Of a stretch of 64,000 nucleotides of DNA, positions 24,356 to 34,160 are shown piece by piece (positions within the stretch are counted from its first letter, which is position 1; every line of letters starts with the position of its first letter). Origin of the DNA: an uncultured Alphaproteobacteria bacterium (GTDB lineage: Bacteria > Pseudomonadota > Alphaproteobacteria > Rhodobacterales > Rhodobacteraceae); contig CACJUU010000006.1 of assembly GCA_902596605.1 (NCBI GenBank), forward strand, positions 48,065 through 112,064, in the 5' to 3' direction. The translations under genes were made by a program, and so were the position numbers. Below the pieces are notes generated by a model. The model saw nothing but the letters and a program-made list of their open reading frames with translations. It had not been told where the DNA came from and made no database searches.

Positions 24356-25816
24356 ATGGATATTTCGAAAAAAAAATCACGTCCCAAAGCAATTACTCCT
24401 AAAGGTTTTCGGGATAACTTTCATTCTTATCTCAAGAAAAGAGAAGAAGTTCTACAGATAGTGAATAGGGTTTATGAACTTTATGGATTTGAAAGACTTG
24501 AAACTCCGTCAGTTGAGACAGTCGATGCTTTAGGAAAGTTCTTACCAGACATAAACAGACCAAACGAGGGTGTTTTTGCCTGGCAAGATGAGAATGAATC
24601 TTGGCTTGCTTTGAGATATGATTTGACCGCACCTCTAGCAAGAGCCTTTTCTCAACATCGAAATAATTTGCACGTACCATACAAAAGATACAGCTTCGGA
24701 CCTGTATGGAGAAATGAAAAACCAGGACCAGATAGATTTAGAGAGTTTTATCAATTTGATGCTGATATTGTAGGCTCTTCAAGTTTCATGGCAGATGCTG
24801 AAATGTGTTTTATTGTATTTGATGTCTTAAAAGAACTAGGGTTTTCTACTGGTGATTATTCTACAAGGATTAGTAACAGAAAAATTCTTTCAGGATTAAT
24901 TCAAGCTGTAAACTTAGAGGATACCACAATTCTGAGTGATATTGAATTGGTAGTTTTTAGAGCCATTGATAAGTTAGATAGACTTGGATTAGAAGGCGTC
25001 AAAAATCTGTTGGCCAAAGGAAGAACAGATAGCAGTGGAGACTTTACTGAGGGAGCCAACCTCAGTGCTTTTCAAATCGATACCATAATTAGTTTTTTAA
25101 AAATAACAAATGATGACCCTTACAAGACCTTAGAAGAAATGAAGTATCTCGTAGGGGGCTCTGAAATTGGACAACAAGGAATAAGTGAGTTAAACAACAT
25201 AACCGACACTTTGCTCTCAAAAGACATATCTAATCTTTCATTCAAAATAGATCCCAGTGTTGTTAGAGGATTGGCTTACTACACAGGAACAGTTTTTGAA
25301 ACTGAGTTATCCACGCCTACTAGATCGCTAGGATCGATATCTGGAGGAGGAAGATATGATGATTTAGTAAGTAGATTTACTGGCCAAAAAGTACCCTCCA
25401 CTGGGGTTTCAATTGGTATTGATCGTCTAGTATCTTATCTTCATGAAAGTGATGGTGATAATGAGAAGGGAGTTGTAGACGTTTTAGTAACTGTAATGGA
25501 TAAAAACCTGATGAAACATTATATAAAAATTGCTACTGAACTGAGAGAAAATGGGATTAATACGGATTTATATGTCGGAAACCCTAAGGATTTTGGTAAG
25601 CAAATGAAGTATGCAGATCTGCGTGGTGCAGCGTTTGCCATAGTGGCTGGGACCAACGAAATTGAAGCGGATATAGTTCAAATTAAAGATCTTAAGCTGG
25701 GTAGCAAACTTGCAGATAACATTTCTACAAATGAAGAATGGAAAGAGCAACCAGCACAATTTCCTGTAAAAAGGGAAGCGTTGACAAAAAAAATCTTAGA
25801 ATTACTCAAAAGATAA
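24356..25816 (+). CDS. hisS: Histidyl-tRNA synthetase, divergent alphaproteobacterial type
   Basis: 486 residues, class II synthetase. Motif 2 is GPVWRNEKPGPDRFREFYQFDAD, unlike the usual bacterial FRHERPQKGR form, and it is of the type found with tRNA-His lacking the extra G at -1 in many alphaproteobacteria. The histidine-binding segment GLAYYTG and motif 3 (GVSIGIDRL) are present, followed by an anticodon-binding domain ending near ALTKKILELLK. hisZ follows after one base and hisG after that, so tRNA charging and histidine synthesis are cotranscribed. Confidence 0.95.
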   Translation: MDISKKKSRPKAITPKGFRDNFHSYLKKREEVLQIVNRVYELYGFERLETPSVETVDALGKFLPDINRPNEGVFAWQDENESWLALRYDLTAPLARAFSQHRNNLHVPYKRYSFGPVWRNEKPGPDRFREFYQFDADIVGSSSFMADAEMCFIVFDVLKELGFSTGDYSTRISNRKILSGLIQAVNLEDTTILSDIELVVFRAIDKLDRLGLEGVKNLLAKGRTDSSGDFTEGANLSAFQIDTIISFLKITNDDPYKTLEEMKYLVGGSEIGQQGISELNNITDTLLSKDISNLSFKIDPSVVRGLAYYTGTVFETELSTPTRSLGSISGGGRYDDLVSRFTGQKVPSTGVSIGIDRLVSYLHESDGDNEKGVVDVLVTVMDKNLMKHYIKIATELRENGINTDLYVGNPKDFGKQMKYADLRGAAFAIVAGTNEIEADIVQIKDLKLGSKLADNISTNEEWKEQPAQFPVKREALTKKILELLKR

Positions 25817-25817
25817 G

Positions 25818-26942
25818 ATGTTGAAATCAAAAAAAGGGATTTTAAAACCTAAATTAGACTCCAGTAATTTAGGATTGGAAATAGGGCGCATAGCTACAAT
25901 CTTCAAAAAAGCTGGATTAAAGGAGATAAGTGTGCCTTCTCTTTTAAATTCATCAGACTTAGTTGATTTTTATGGTGAAGATTTAAAACTTCGGGCTTAT
26001 ACGACTTCTGATCCTGTAAGAGGCGAACAGATTTTAAGGCCAGATTTTACTGTTCCAATTTTGTTAAAACATTTGAGAGGTAATTCTCATCAAGCTAAGT
26101 ATTTTTACAGCGGTAACGTTTGGAGAAGACAAAATTTTAAGTCGATTATTCCAAATGAACAATACCAGATGGGCTTTGAATTATTTGATAGTAAAAAAAC
26201 CAAATCAATCTCATCCGACGTTGAAGCATACTTACTTATTAATAAAATTTTGAGTAAATATAAAGTGAACTCAGTAACAGGCGATGTGCAAGTATTAACA
26301 AGCGCTATCAATGATCTTGATATAAGTGATTATAAAAAGACTTCATTAAAAAGACACCTATGGCGACCAAAAAGATTTATGAGACTATTGGAACTTTACT
26401 CAAAGCAAAAAATTAGTGGTCGGAATAATAACTTATTCAAAAGTGCTAATTTATTACTATGGAAAGAAAAATTACGTGGAATTGAAAGTTTTTACGGAGT
26501 AAGAACCAAGACGGACATAAAGGAAAGAATTGAAATTTTAGAGGAAGAGTTATCACAGAATCTAATTGCCAATTCTGAAAAAAGCTTTTTATTAAAATTA
26601 ATGAGATTCCAGTCGAGCCTAAGACAAGCGCCAAAGAGCATGTTATCCCTCTCAAGGGTTGGAGGCACTTTCAGGAAAGCTATAGAGAATTTTGAGCATA
26701 GAGTTGAGCTCTTAAGTGAGCACATCGATACGAAAACAGTAAAATTTCAAGTTATTTATGGTTTAACAACACTTGAATATTATGACGGTTTTGTTTTCGG
26801 ATTTCAGTTTGATCATGGAAAGTATCCACCAATCGCTCAAGGTGGGAGGTACGATAGCTTATGCAGTACCTTATCGAAAAAAGGAAAGTCAATTTGTGCT
26901 ATAGGAAGTATGTTGAGAATGGATTTTTTAAGAAAAACTTAA
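25818..26942 (+). CDS. hisZ: ATP phosphoribosyltransferase regulatory subunit
   Basis: 374 residues, a HisRS-like paralogue without the anticodon-binding domain. Class II core features remain: RPDFTVPILLKHL, FYSGNVWRRQ (motif 2) and PIAQGGRYDSL. HisZ pairs with the short form of HisG to make the first enzyme of histidine biosynthesis and carries the feedback site for histidine. Its place directly between hisS and hisG confirms the call. Confidence 0.93.
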   Translation: MLKSKKGILKPKLDSSNLGLEIGRIATIFKKAGLKEISVPSLLNSSDLVDFYGEDLKLRAYTTSDPVRGEQILRPDFTVPILLKHLRGNSHQAKYFYSGNVWRRQNFKSIIPNEQYQMGFELFDSKKTKSISSDVEAYLLINKILSKYKVNSVTGDVQVLTSAINDLDISDYKKTSLKRHLWRPKRFMRLLELYSKQKISGRNNNLFKSANLLLWKEKLRGIESFYGVRTKTDIKERIEILEEELSQNLIANSEKSFLLKLMRFQSSLRQAPKSMLSLSRVGGTFRKAIENFEHRVELLSEHIDTKTVKFQVIYGLTTLEYYDGFVFGFQFDHGKYPPIAQGGRYDSLCSTLSKKGKSICAIGSMLRMDFLRKT

Positions 26943-26971
26943 AATTATGACAGAGATTAAGGATAAAAAAA

Positions 26972-27667
26972 TTGATTAGATTCGGACTACCATCTAAAGG
27001 CAGATTAAAAAAACAAGTTGAAAAATTTTTTTCTGAAAGAGGCCTAGAATTGGTAAATGCAGGTATGATACGAGAGTATTTGGCAGAATTTAAAGGAGAA
27101 AAAAAAGTTCAAATAATACTTCTGGCCGCATCAGATATTCCACTAGAAATAAAAAAAGGTAATTTAGATATTGGTATCACAGGTAGAGATTTAGTTTTTG
27201 AGAAGATACTTGATTGGCGAAAGTGTATTTTAGAATTGAAGCAACTGAATTTTGGAGAAGCGGACTTGGTTATAGGTGTTCCCCAATTTTGGATTGATGT
27301 TAACCATCTTGATGACCTGGATGAGGTTGCTTTCTTTTTTAGAAAAAAATATTCGCGTTGCTTAAGAATAGCGACAAAATATCAAAACATCACGCGCGAG
27401 TTTCTAATAGAGAAACAAGTTACAAATTTTGAGATTATAGAAAGCCAGGGCGCTACAGAGGGTGCTATAGTAAATGGTATTGCCGACGTAATAGTAGATA
27501 TTTCGTCCACAGGCGAGACTTTGAAGCAAAATAAACTTAAGACTATTGAAGACGGTACTCTTGTAAAGAGTTTTGCTTCAATTTTTGTTAGTAAGAATTA
27601 TTATAAAAAAAATAAGAGTGATGTTGAATTAAAAAGACTTCTAGACCGACTTGTATTAGATATCTAG
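26972..27667 (+). CDS. hisG: ATP phosphoribosyltransferase, short form
   Basis: 231 residues from a TTG start with AAGGAT upstream. The short HisG lacks the C-terminal regulatory domain and depends on HisZ, which precedes it. Visible motifs: the start RFGLPSKGRL, DIGITGRDL (substrate pocket) and the PRPP loop ESQGATEGAIVNGIADVIVDI. It joins ATP and PRPP in the first step of histidine synthesis. Confidence 0.95.
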   Translation: MIRFGLPSKGRLKKQVEKFFSERGLELVNAGMIREYLAEFKGEKKVQIILLAASDIPLEIKKGNLDIGITGRDLVFEKILDWRKCILELKQLNFGEADLVIGVPQFWIDVNHLDDLDEVAFFFRKKYSRCLRIATKYQNITREFLIEKQVTNFEIIESQGATEGAIVNGIADVIVDISSTGETLKQNKLKTIEDGTLVKSFASIFVSKNYYKKNKSDVELKRLLDRLVLDI

Positions 27668-27668
27668 C

Positions 27669-28118
27669 TTATAATAAACCCACCTCTAATAATTGCTGTT
27701 GAACCTCTAAGGGAATATTATCTTCAAACGTTCCTGTTACTGGGTCTGTGATGTCCGATGGAGTTCTGTTTTTCTTTAGGTATCTCCAACCCTGAAAAGG
27801 TTTTTTACGCATCGGTGTTGTTTTTATAATTGTGTCATCCAAAAATATTTTACATCTTTTTATTCCATCTGGATCTTCATTTTTTGTTATTGCTACGATT
27901 TTTTGCCTCGCACAAATCACACCTTTTATAACCCAGTACAAAGAACCAGATTTAATAATGGCTTCATGCTTTTTTGGCATCAGCTTTGTTGAATGATAGA
28001 ATCCCGTATTTGCATGTGAGCCACCTTGGCTTAAAAATCGGCGTTGCATCAGGGCTAGCTCTTCCACTGACTTTACGCCAACTGCCAGTTTCACGATATT
28101 TACGGAAGGTTCAGACAT
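27669..28118 (-). CDS. DUF1489 family protein
   Basis: 149 residues from the ATG at 28118; the frame is open further upstream into rpsD but that part shows no family likeness. NIVKLAVGVKSVEELALMQ at the start and LYWVIKGVICARQKIV in the middle fit DUF1489, a family nearly confined to alphaproteobacteria with no known function. Soluble, cytoplasmic. It is convergent with hisG (one base apart) and divergent from rpsD. Confidence 0.85.
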   Translation of the reverse strand: MSEPSVNIVKLAVGVKSVEELALMQRRFLSQGGSHANTGFYHSTKLMPKKHEAIIKSGSLYWVIKGVICARQKIVAITKNEDPDGIKRCKIFLDDTIIKTTPMRKKPFQGWRYLKKNRTPSDITDPVTGTFEDNIPLEVQQQLLEVGLL

Positions 28119-28161
28119 CTTATAGTCTCTAACTTTATTATGCCAATAAGTAAATGTTTTC

Positions 28162-28189
28162 TTGACACCAGAAGATGTTTTAATATAAA
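28162..28189 (+). promoter_or_regulatory. Strong sigma-70 promoter of rpsD
   Basis: A perfect TTGACA (28162-28167), a 16-base spacer and TATAAA (28184-28189) form a near-consensus promoter. The start of transcription would be near 28196, about 27 bases before the rpsD TTG. It is the best promoter in the window, fitting a ribosomal protein gene. Confidence 0.75.
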
Positions 28190-28222
28190 CAAACCATCTC
28201 ACTGAGGTTAAAGGGTAAAGTT

Positions 28223-28843
28223 TTGACAAAAAGAACCGCTGCAAAGCATAAAATCGACAGAAGAATGGGAGAAAACATTTGGGGTCGCCCCAAATCACCT
28301 GTTAATAAAAGAGAATATGGGCCTGGGCAGCATGGGCAAAGGAGAAAAGGAAAGCTTTCAGATTTTGGCCTCCAGTTGAGAGCAAAGCAAAAGCTCAAAG
28401 GTTATTATGGGGATTTGACGGAAAAACAGTTTAGAAAAATCTTTAATATCGCCGAGAAAGAAAGAGGTGATACTGGTGAAAAGTTGATAGGACTTTTGGA
28501 AAGAAGATTAGACGCAGTGGTCTACAGGGCAAAGTTTGTCCCTACAATCTTTGCAGCAAGACAATTTGTTAACCATGGGCATGTTATGGTTAACGGAAAA
28601 AAAGTAAACATACCATCCTATAGTGTTAAGGAAGGCGATATTATCGAAGTGAGAGATAAATCAAAGGAAATGGCTCTTATAGTAGAGGCGCTCGCGTTGA
28701 AAGAAAGAGATGTGCCTGAATATATTGAAGTTGATTTTAAGAAAATGATTGCCAAGTTCAAAAGGGTCCCAGAGCTTTCTGATGTTCCTTATCCAGCGAT
28801 AATGGAACCAAATCTTGTTGTTGAATATTACGCAAAAAACTAG
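28223..28843 (+). CDS. rpsD: 30S ribosomal protein S4
   Basis: 206 residues from a TTG start; S4 binds 16S rRNA early in 30S assembly. The start [20 protein letters not shown], the [17 protein letters not shown] segment and the S4 RNA-binding domain ([13 protein letters not shown] and [22 protein letters not shown]) are characteristic. A strong promoter lies just upstream. msrA follows after 8 bases. Confidence 0.98.
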   Translation: MTKRTAAKHKIDRRMGENIWGRPKSPVNKREYGPGQHGQRRKGKLSDFGLQLRAKQKLKGYYGDLTEKQFRKIFNIAEKERGDTGEKLIGLLERRLDAVVYRAKFVPTIFAARQFVNHGHVMVNGKKVNIPSYSVKEGDIIEVRDKSKEMALIVEALALKERDVPEYIEVDFKKMIAKFKRVPELSDVPYPAIMEPNLVVEYYAKN

Positions 28844-28851
28844 CAGGCATT

Positions 28852-29433
28852 ATGATTCACCACATCTTCAATAAAGAAATTAGTTTTCCAGAAGATGGCG
28901 AGCTAGAGCAGGCTTTTTTTGGTATGGGTTGTTTCTGGGGCGCAGAGAAGAAATTTTGGGAGTTGAAGGGAGTAAAACTTACTGCAGTTGGGTATGCCGG
29001 CGGTATTACAAAAAATCCTTGTTATAGGGATGTATGCACTGGATTAACCGGCCACAATGAGGTTGTGAAAGTCCTATTTGATCCTGCAGAAATAAGTTAT
29101 GTTGAGATATGTGGAACATTTTGGGAAAATCATGATCCAACACAGTTGAATAGACAAGGTAATGATATAGGCACACAATACAGAAGTGGGGCCTATTATT
29201 TTTCAGACACCCAAAAACTGAGGTTGATGGAAACTAAAGCATTATACCAAGAATTACTACAAAAAGCAGGCTTTGGCTCTATTGTAACTGAGATAAAAAA
29301 GACACCTGAGTTCTTTTTAGCTGAAGACTATCATCAGCAATATCTTGCAAAGAATCCTCAGGGTTATTGCGGTTTAGGTGGAACCGGTGTTGACCTAAAA
29401 AAGAGTTTGGAGAATTCCATAGAGGCTCTTTAG
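28852..29433 (+). CDS. msrA: Peptide methionine sulfoxide reductase A
   Basis: 193 residues. The active-site motif GMGCFWGAEKKFW has Cys27 as nucleophile. HNEVVKV, FWENHDPTQLN and YHQQYL follow in the usual order, and GYCGLGGTG near the end supplies a resolving cysteine. It reduces methionine-S-sulfoxide in damaged proteins, with thioredoxin as donor. No signal peptide, so cytoplasmic. Confidence 0.96.
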   Translation: MIHHIFNKEISFPEDGELEQAFFGMGCFWGAEKKFWELKGVKLTAVGYAGGITKNPCYRDVCTGLTGHNEVVKVLFDPAEISYVEICGTFWENHDPTQLNRQGNDIGTQYRSGAYYFSDTQKLRLMETKALYQELLQKAGFGSIVTEIKKTPEFFLAEDYHQQYLAKNPQGYCGLGGTGVDLKKSLENSIEAL

Positions 29434-29474
29434 CAATATTTTGTCATACATTAAATAATCTAGACTCAGAAAAA

Positions 29475-30323
29475 TTGAGTAGGCTTGAAAAGTTCTTTGA
29501 GCTGAATATTCCAGTAATCGAGTATCAGGAAGTAATAGCTTGTACAAATAAATCGTTGTTTAACCAAAAAATTTTTTTAAAAAGGGCTTTAGACCCAATT
29601 ATGATATGTTTAATTGAGGAGTGTTTTAAAGTAAAAATTCTGATAACTAAAGTTCAAAGAAAAAACTGGCTAAGAGCTTCTAATGTTCAGTTTAGCCCTG
29701 TTAAAATAAATAAATTTATTATTACAAGCTCTTTTTTTGCTAACTCTGTGAAGCAAGATAAATATTCATTAACAATTGATGCCTCTTTAGCATTTGGAAC
29801 GGGTCATCATTACTCAACTAAATTTTGTTTAGAGTTAATTCAAGAACTAAAAAAAATGCAGATTAATCCATTAACAATAATCGACGTCGGATGTGGCACT
29901 GGGATCCTTGCTATAGCAGTCGCCAAGTTATTTGGTTCAAGGGTGATTGCGGTTGATAACGATATCCATTCCGTTGAATTGACCAAGCGAAACATAATAG
30001 TTAATAAGGTCATGCGGCATGTAAAAGTTTACAGATCTTCAGGACTAACGGGTAACCATCTTAAATCGAGGGCAAAATATGATTTAATAGTGGCGAACAT
30101 TTTATTTAATCCAATAAAGTCCCTAATGAGATCATTTATTCAAAATCTATCAAATAGTGGTTTTCTGATCTTGTCGGGTTTAACCATAAAACAGGCAAGG
30201 CAATTGAAAGAGATTTCAAAACAATTCGGCTTGAAAGTTTTAGTCGAAAGAAAAGAAGCTAATTGGGCATCATTACTATTAACAAAGACTGTTCCTAAAA
30301 GAGCGATCAAACTCAGTTATTGA
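29475..30323 (+). CDS. prmA: Ribosomal protein L11 methyltransferase
   Basis: 282 residues from a TTG start. The C-terminal SAM domain has DASLAFGTGHHYSTKFCLELI (the PrmA hallmark), VGCGTGILAIA (motif I) and IVANILFNPIK (motif IV). The N-terminal L11-binding part is quite divergent, though the total length fits. It trimethylates L11 on the ribosome. It lies between msrA and ruvC, same strand. Confidence 0.87.
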   Translation: MSRLEKFFELNIPVIEYQEVIACTNKSLFNQKIFLKRALDPIMICLIEECFKVKILITKVQRKNWLRASNVQFSPVKINKFIITSSFFANSVKQDKYSLTIDASLAFGTGHHYSTKFCLELIQELKKMQINPLTIIDVGCGTGILAIAVAKLFGSRVIAVDNDIHSVELTKRNIIVNKVMRHVKVYRSSGLTGNHLKSRAKYDLIVANILFNPIKSLMRSFIQNLSNSGFLILSGLTIKQARQLKEISKQFGLKVLVERKEANWASLLLTKTVPKRAIKLSY

Positions 30324-30372
30324 AGCGTTATTATGATGTATGCTAGACTTACTGGAAAAACATAAGAAAAAT

Positions 30373-30879
30373 ATGCAGGTAATAGGAATAGATCCAGGAC
30401 TGATCAACACTGGATGGGCCGTGATTGAGGAGGATGGTCCAAAAATAAAATTTTTGGGTAGTGGTATTTGTAGAGCTGGCAATAAAAAAGATATGGCAGC
30501 CAGATTGGTATCTATTTTGGAACAACTAAGATCCGTTATACAAAGATTTGAATTAGAAAGTGGCGCAATAGAAAAAGCTTTCGTAAAGAACGACCCTCTC
30601 GCTGCCTTAAAACTTGGACAAGCGAGGGCGTCAGCAATGATAGCTCTTGGAGAGAGGAAAATTGAAGTAAGTGAATATGCCCCAAACTATGTTAAGAAAA
30701 TATTTACAGGAAAAGGTCACGCGACAAAAGAAGAGGTTGAAAGAATGGCCTCGTTGCAGTTCCCAAAAGTATGCTTTAGCCAGTCGGATGAGGCAGATGC
30801 TGTCGCGATAGCTATATGCCATATGCATACTTTGAAATTAAATGCTAATCTTAATACAGCAATAAAGAAAGCAATGTGA
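30373..30879 (+). CDS. ruvC: Crossover junction endodeoxyribonuclease RuvC
   Basis: 168 residues from the ATG at 30373, which places VIGIDPGL at the family position; an ATG at 30340 would add 11 residues. The RNase H-like active site is visible: Asp in IDPG, Glu in AIEKAF and the pair of Asp residues in DEADAVAIAICH. LAALKLGQARA is the RuvC signature. It cuts Holliday junctions with RuvAB, whose genes follow at once. Confidence 0.95.
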   Translation: MQVIGIDPGLINTGWAVIEEDGPKIKFLGSGICRAGNKKDMAARLVSILEQLRSVIQRFELESGAIEKAFVKNDPLAALKLGQARASAMIALGERKIEVSEYAPNYVKKIFTGKGHATKEEVERMASLQFPKVCFSQSDEADAVAIAICHMHTLKLNANLNTAIKKAM

Positions 30880-30885
30880 TCTCAA

Positions 30886-31524
30886 ATGATAGGTAGAATA
30901 AAGGGTCAACTCATTGAGAAAAAAAGAGATAGCGTCGTCATTGATGTTTATGGAATTGGTTACGTTGTTTATGTCACTGAAAAAACCGCAAGATCCCTAA
31001 ATCTGGATAATCAATCTAGAGACATATCGCTATACTCTGAGTTATTAGTGAAAGAGGACTTATTACAATTGGTTGGCTTTATAACTCAGATAGAAAAAGA
31101 TTGGTTTAATATCTTACGATCAGTTCAGGGTATCGGAGCGAAAGTTGCCCTCACTATTTTAAATACACTGGATACGAAAGAACTTTTGCATGCCTTAAGA
31201 ATGAAAAATGAGCTTGCCTTTTCTTCTGTCTCCGGAATTGGATCTCGAATGGCTCAGAGACTGGTTGTAGAGTTAAGTGGTAGAAAAGATTTAATACTTT
31301 TAGAGGATGAGGAAATAAAAGAGATAAGAGACGAGAGTAATGAGCAGACGATCAACCTAATAAAAAGAAAGGAGATTCAGCGAGATGCATTATCTGCGTT
31401 GCAGAACTTAGGTTTTAAAACTGCAGAGGCTCAGAGCACTATAGATAGAATTTTAATCGAAGATGATCTTGTAGATGCTTCGCAGTTGGTAAAGAAAGCT
31501 CTTAGATCGCTTGCCAAAGGATAG
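30886..31524 (+). CDS. ruvA: Holliday junction branch migration protein RuvA
   Basis: 212 residues. Domain I ([30 protein letters not shown]), the helix-hairpin-helix pair ([13 protein letters not shown] and [16 protein letters not shown]) and a C-terminal domain III ([13 protein letters not shown]) are in normal order. RuvA holds the four-way junction and loads RuvB. The start is 6 bases after ruvC; ruvB starts 5 bases after the stop. Confidence 0.97.
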   Translation: MIGRIKGQLIEKKRDSVVIDVYGIGYVVYVTEKTARSLNLDNQSRDISLYSELLVKEDLLQLVGFITQIEKDWFNILRSVQGIGAKVALTILNTLDTKELLHALRMKNELAFSSVSGIGSRMAQRLVVELSGRKDLILLEDEEIKEIRDESNEQTINLIKRKEIQRDALSALQNLGFKTAEAQSTIDRILIEDDLVDASQLVKKALRSLAKG

Positions 31525-31529
31525 TCTCT

Positions 31530-32531
31530 ATGAATGATGAAAAAAATATTTTGTCGCAAGATGAGTTAACAGAAGACTATGAAAATACTCTTCGACCTAA
31601 AAGTATAGACGAATTTATTGGGCAGGCCGATTTAAAAAAAAACCTGAAGATTTTTTTGGAAGCATCCAAAATACGAAAAAGAGCATTAGATCACGTTCTT
31701 TTTCATGGTCCTCCCGGTTTGGGAAAAACAACTTTGGGACAAATTATTGCAAGGGAATTAGGGGTAAATTTTAAAATGACTTCTGGTCCCGTTTTAACAA
31801 AATCGGGTGATTTAGCGGCAATTCTCACCAGTCTTGAGGCTAATGATGTTCTCTTTATTGATGAGATACACAGATTGTCACCAGCTGTTGAAGAAATTCT
31901 ATATCCAGCTATGGAAGACTTTAGTTGCGATTTAATTGTAGGAGAGGGTTCTGCCGCGCGCTCTTTAAGAATAGAATTAAAGCCTTTTACTTTGGTAGGC
32001 TCAACGACTCGGCTTGGTCTTCTGACCACGCCAATGAGAGATAGATTTGGGATTCCGGTTCGCTTAAATTTTTATGAGATTAGGGACTTAGTTTTGGTTG
32101 TTAGCCGAGCAGCCGATCTTTTGAACTTTAAAATCGATCAATTAAGCGCTGCTGAAATTGCAAAAAGGTCAAGAGGAACTCCAAGGATTGCAGGAAGGCT
32201 TTTAAGAAGAGTAATTGATTTTGCTACTGTTGAAAATAGTGGTGTTATTAATGATGTATTAGTAGACAGCGCACTTAATAGGCTTGGTGTGGATCATATG
32301 GGACTTGATGAAGGCGATCGAAAATATTTAAATTTAGTAGCACGTGAATATGGAGGTGGACCAGTGGGTTTAGATACTCTGGCTGCTGCGCTTTCGGAGT
32401 CTAAAGACTCAATAGAAGAAGTCTTAGAACCATATTTACTCCAGGAAGGTATGATACAGAGGACGCCGAGAGGTCGTGCCCTAGGTAAAAAAACATGGGA
32501 ATATCTGGGACTTGAAAAACCAGGTAATTAG
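31530..32531 (+). CDS. ruvB: Holliday junction ATP-dependent helicase RuvB
   Basis: 333 residues. Starts with [20 protein letters not shown], then Walker [10 protein letters not shown], Walker [12 protein letters not shown], sensor 1 STTR and the arginine of MRDRFGI, ending in a winged helix ([15 protein letters not shown]). It drives branch migration as a hexameric ring. The ybgC-tol cluster follows without a gap. Confidence 0.98.
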   Translation: MNDEKNILSQDELTEDYENTLRPKSIDEFIGQADLKKNLKIFLEASKIRKRALDHVLFHGPPGLGKTTLGQIIARELGVNFKMTSGPVLTKSGDLAAILTSLEANDVLFIDEIHRLSPAVEEILYPAMEDFSCDLIVGEGSAARSLRIELKPFTLVGSTTRLGLLTTPMRDRFGIPVRLNFYEIRDLVLVVSRAADLLNFKIDQLSAAEIAKRSRGTPRIAGRLLRRVIDFATVENSGVINDVLVDSALNRLGVDHMGLDEGDRKYLNLVAREYGGGPVGLDTLAAALSESKDSIEEVLEPYLLQEGMIQRTPRGRALGKKTWEYLGLEKPGN

Positions 32532-32555
32532 TTGGAAAGTAAATTGGAAGAAAAA

Positions 32556-32978
32556 ATGTTTCAATATAAATGTGAAGTTTTCTATGAGGATACGGATATG
32601 GGTGGAAGAGTATATCATGCCAACTACTTGAAATTTATTGAACGTGCGAGAAGTAAGTTCATTGAATCCTTGCATATTGATCAAAGAGCGTTGCTTATAG
32701 CAGAAAATAAATTTTTCGTTGTAAAAAATATTATAGCCGATTACTTATTGCCTGCGTATTTTGGAGATAAGCTAGTAATTCGTACGACTTTGATAGAAAT
32801 TAAAAGAGCCAGCATGAGGTTAAAACAGGAGATTTTGAAAGATAACAAAAGAATTTTTGACTGTGATGTAAGGCTAGCACTGCTAAATTCTTCTGGCAAA
32901 CCTGAAAGACTCTCGATCGATTTTGTTGATAGGATAAAGAAGTTTTTTAAATTTTCTCAAAAGAAAATAGGAGAATAG
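32556..32978 (+). CDS. ybgC: Tol-Pal-associated acyl-CoA thioesterase YbgC
   Basis: 140 residues from the ATG at 32556; a TTG at 32532, directly after the ruvB stop, is the alternative. One hotdog domain with the signature YEDTDMGGRVYHANYLKFIERARS, including the catalytic Asp of DTD. YbgC is the standard first gene of the tol-pal operon and acts on acyl-CoA or acyl-ACP near the membrane. tolQ starts 5 bases later. Confidence 0.92.
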   Translation: MFQYKCEVFYEDTDMGGRVYHANYLKFIERARSKFIESLHIDQRALLIAENKFFVVKNIIADYLLPAYFGDKLVIRTTLIEIKRASMRLKQEILKDNKRIFDCDVRLALLNSSGKPERLSIDFVDRIKKFFKFSQKKIGE

Positions 32979-32983
32979 AAAAT

Positions 32984-33694
32984 ATGGAAGAATCTTTGTT
33001 GCAGAGTCAGTCGCTAGACTTTTCCTTCATAGCTCTTTTCCTTAAGGCGACATTTACTGTAAAAGTGGTAATGTTGGTTTTGATTTTTTCCTCTTTTTGG
33101 TCTTGGGCAATCATTATTCAGAAAATTACAGATTACAGAAAATCAAAAAGAGAAAAGAAAGTTTTTTTAGATGAGTTCTGGTCCGGGGGCTCTTTAGAAG
33201 AACTGTATAATGAAAAAAGAGACGACCCCAAAGGTGCTTGTGAACAAATATTTTGTGCTGCAATGGATGAATGGCAAAGATCCTCAGACGGTGATGGAAA
33301 ACTAATAGACGGAGTTCAGTCTAGGTTAGAGAGAGCGATGTATGTTGTGTTAGATCGGTGGAATGAGAAACTAAGCTCTGGATTATATTTTCTTGCTACA
33401 GTTGGATCTGTTGCACCGTTTGTGGGCTTATTTGGTACTGTTTGGGGTATCAAAAATGCCTTTCAAGAAATTGCAATTCAAGAAAGTAGTAATTTAGCAG
33501 TGGTAGCTCCTGGTATCGCTGAAGCCCTCTTGGCTACTGCTTTAGGGCTACTAGCGGCAATCCCAGCAGTTGTTTTCTATAATAAGCTTTCAGGTGACTC
33601 TCAAAAAATTATAAATGGAGTAGAAGAATTTTCAGAAGAATTCTCCGTTATTATTTCAAGGCACATCGACATGAATAAAAATCATAAAGATTAA
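32984..33694 (+). CDS. tolQ: Tol-Pal system proton channel subunit TolQ
   Basis: 236 residues. Three membrane segments (about 18-42, 138-160 and 175-197), with the conserved LATVGSVAPFVGLFGTVWGI loop and GIAEALLATALGLLAAIPAV. TolQ and TolR form the ion-driven motor of the inner membrane that energises outer-membrane constriction in division. tolR starts 2 bases later. Confidence 0.96.
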   Translation: MEESLLQSQSLDFSFIALFLKATFTVKVVMLVLIFSSFWSWAIIIQKITDYRKSKREKKVFLDEFWSGGSLEELYNEKRDDPKGACEQIFCAAMDEWQRSSDGDGKLIDGVQSRLERAMYVVLDRWNEKLSSGLYFLATVGSVAPFVGLFGTVWGIKNAFQEIAIQESSNLAVVAPGIAEALLATALGLLAAIPAVVFYNKLSGDSQKIINGVEEFSEEFSVIISRHIDMNKNHKD

Positions 33695-33696
33695 GT

Positions 33697-34143
33697 ATGC
33701 AAATGGGATCAAAGTCAGAAAGCCGCACAAAAAAAAGGCAAAAATCTGCCAGCAGGAATTTTGTTCCAATGTCAGAAATTAATGTGACACCTTTTGTTGA
33801 TATAATGTTGGTGCTTTTGATTATATTCATGGTAGCAGCGCCTCTGTTAAGCGTAGGCATCGAGGTTGATTTGCCCAATACTCAAGCAAAACCGCTAGAA
33901 ACTGAAAAAGAAAGACCTCTTACTCTTACTCTGGATGGTGAAAGCAATCTTTTCATAAATGAAGTGAAAATAGAAAAAAGTGAACTCCGTTCTAAGCTCT
34001 TGGCGATTAAAAAAGAGAGGGATTCGGATGAGATTTATTTGAGAGCTAGTAAAGATATCGAGTATCAGAATGTTGCGGCCATTCTGGCTCTAGTCAGCAA
34101 TATTGGATATTCTCAGATATCATTAGTTACCGATGTAGAATAA
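33697..34143 (+). CDS. tolR: Tol-Pal system protein TolR
   Basis: 148 residues. MSEINVTPFVDIMLVLLIIFMVAAPLL carries the single membrane helix with the proton-conducting Asp (FVD). The periplasmic ExbD/TolR domain follows (VDLPNTQAKPLE to YSQISLVTDVE). It pairs with TolQ. Either the first ATG or the ATG two codons later could be used. Confidence 0.95.
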   Translation: MQMGSKSESRTKKRQKSASRNFVPMSEINVTPFVDIMLVLLIIFMVAAPLLSVGIEVDLPNTQAKPLETEKERPLTLTLDGESNLFINEVKIEKSELRSKLLAIKKERDSDEIYLRASKDIEYQNVAAILALVSNIGYSQISLVTDVE

Positions 34144-34160
34144 CACAAACGGAATTAAAA

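Noticed and set aside
28119..28298. N-terminal extension of the DUF1489 gene into rpsD
   Set aside because: The extension is the complement of the rpsD start and promoter; family likeness begins only at the ATG at 28118.
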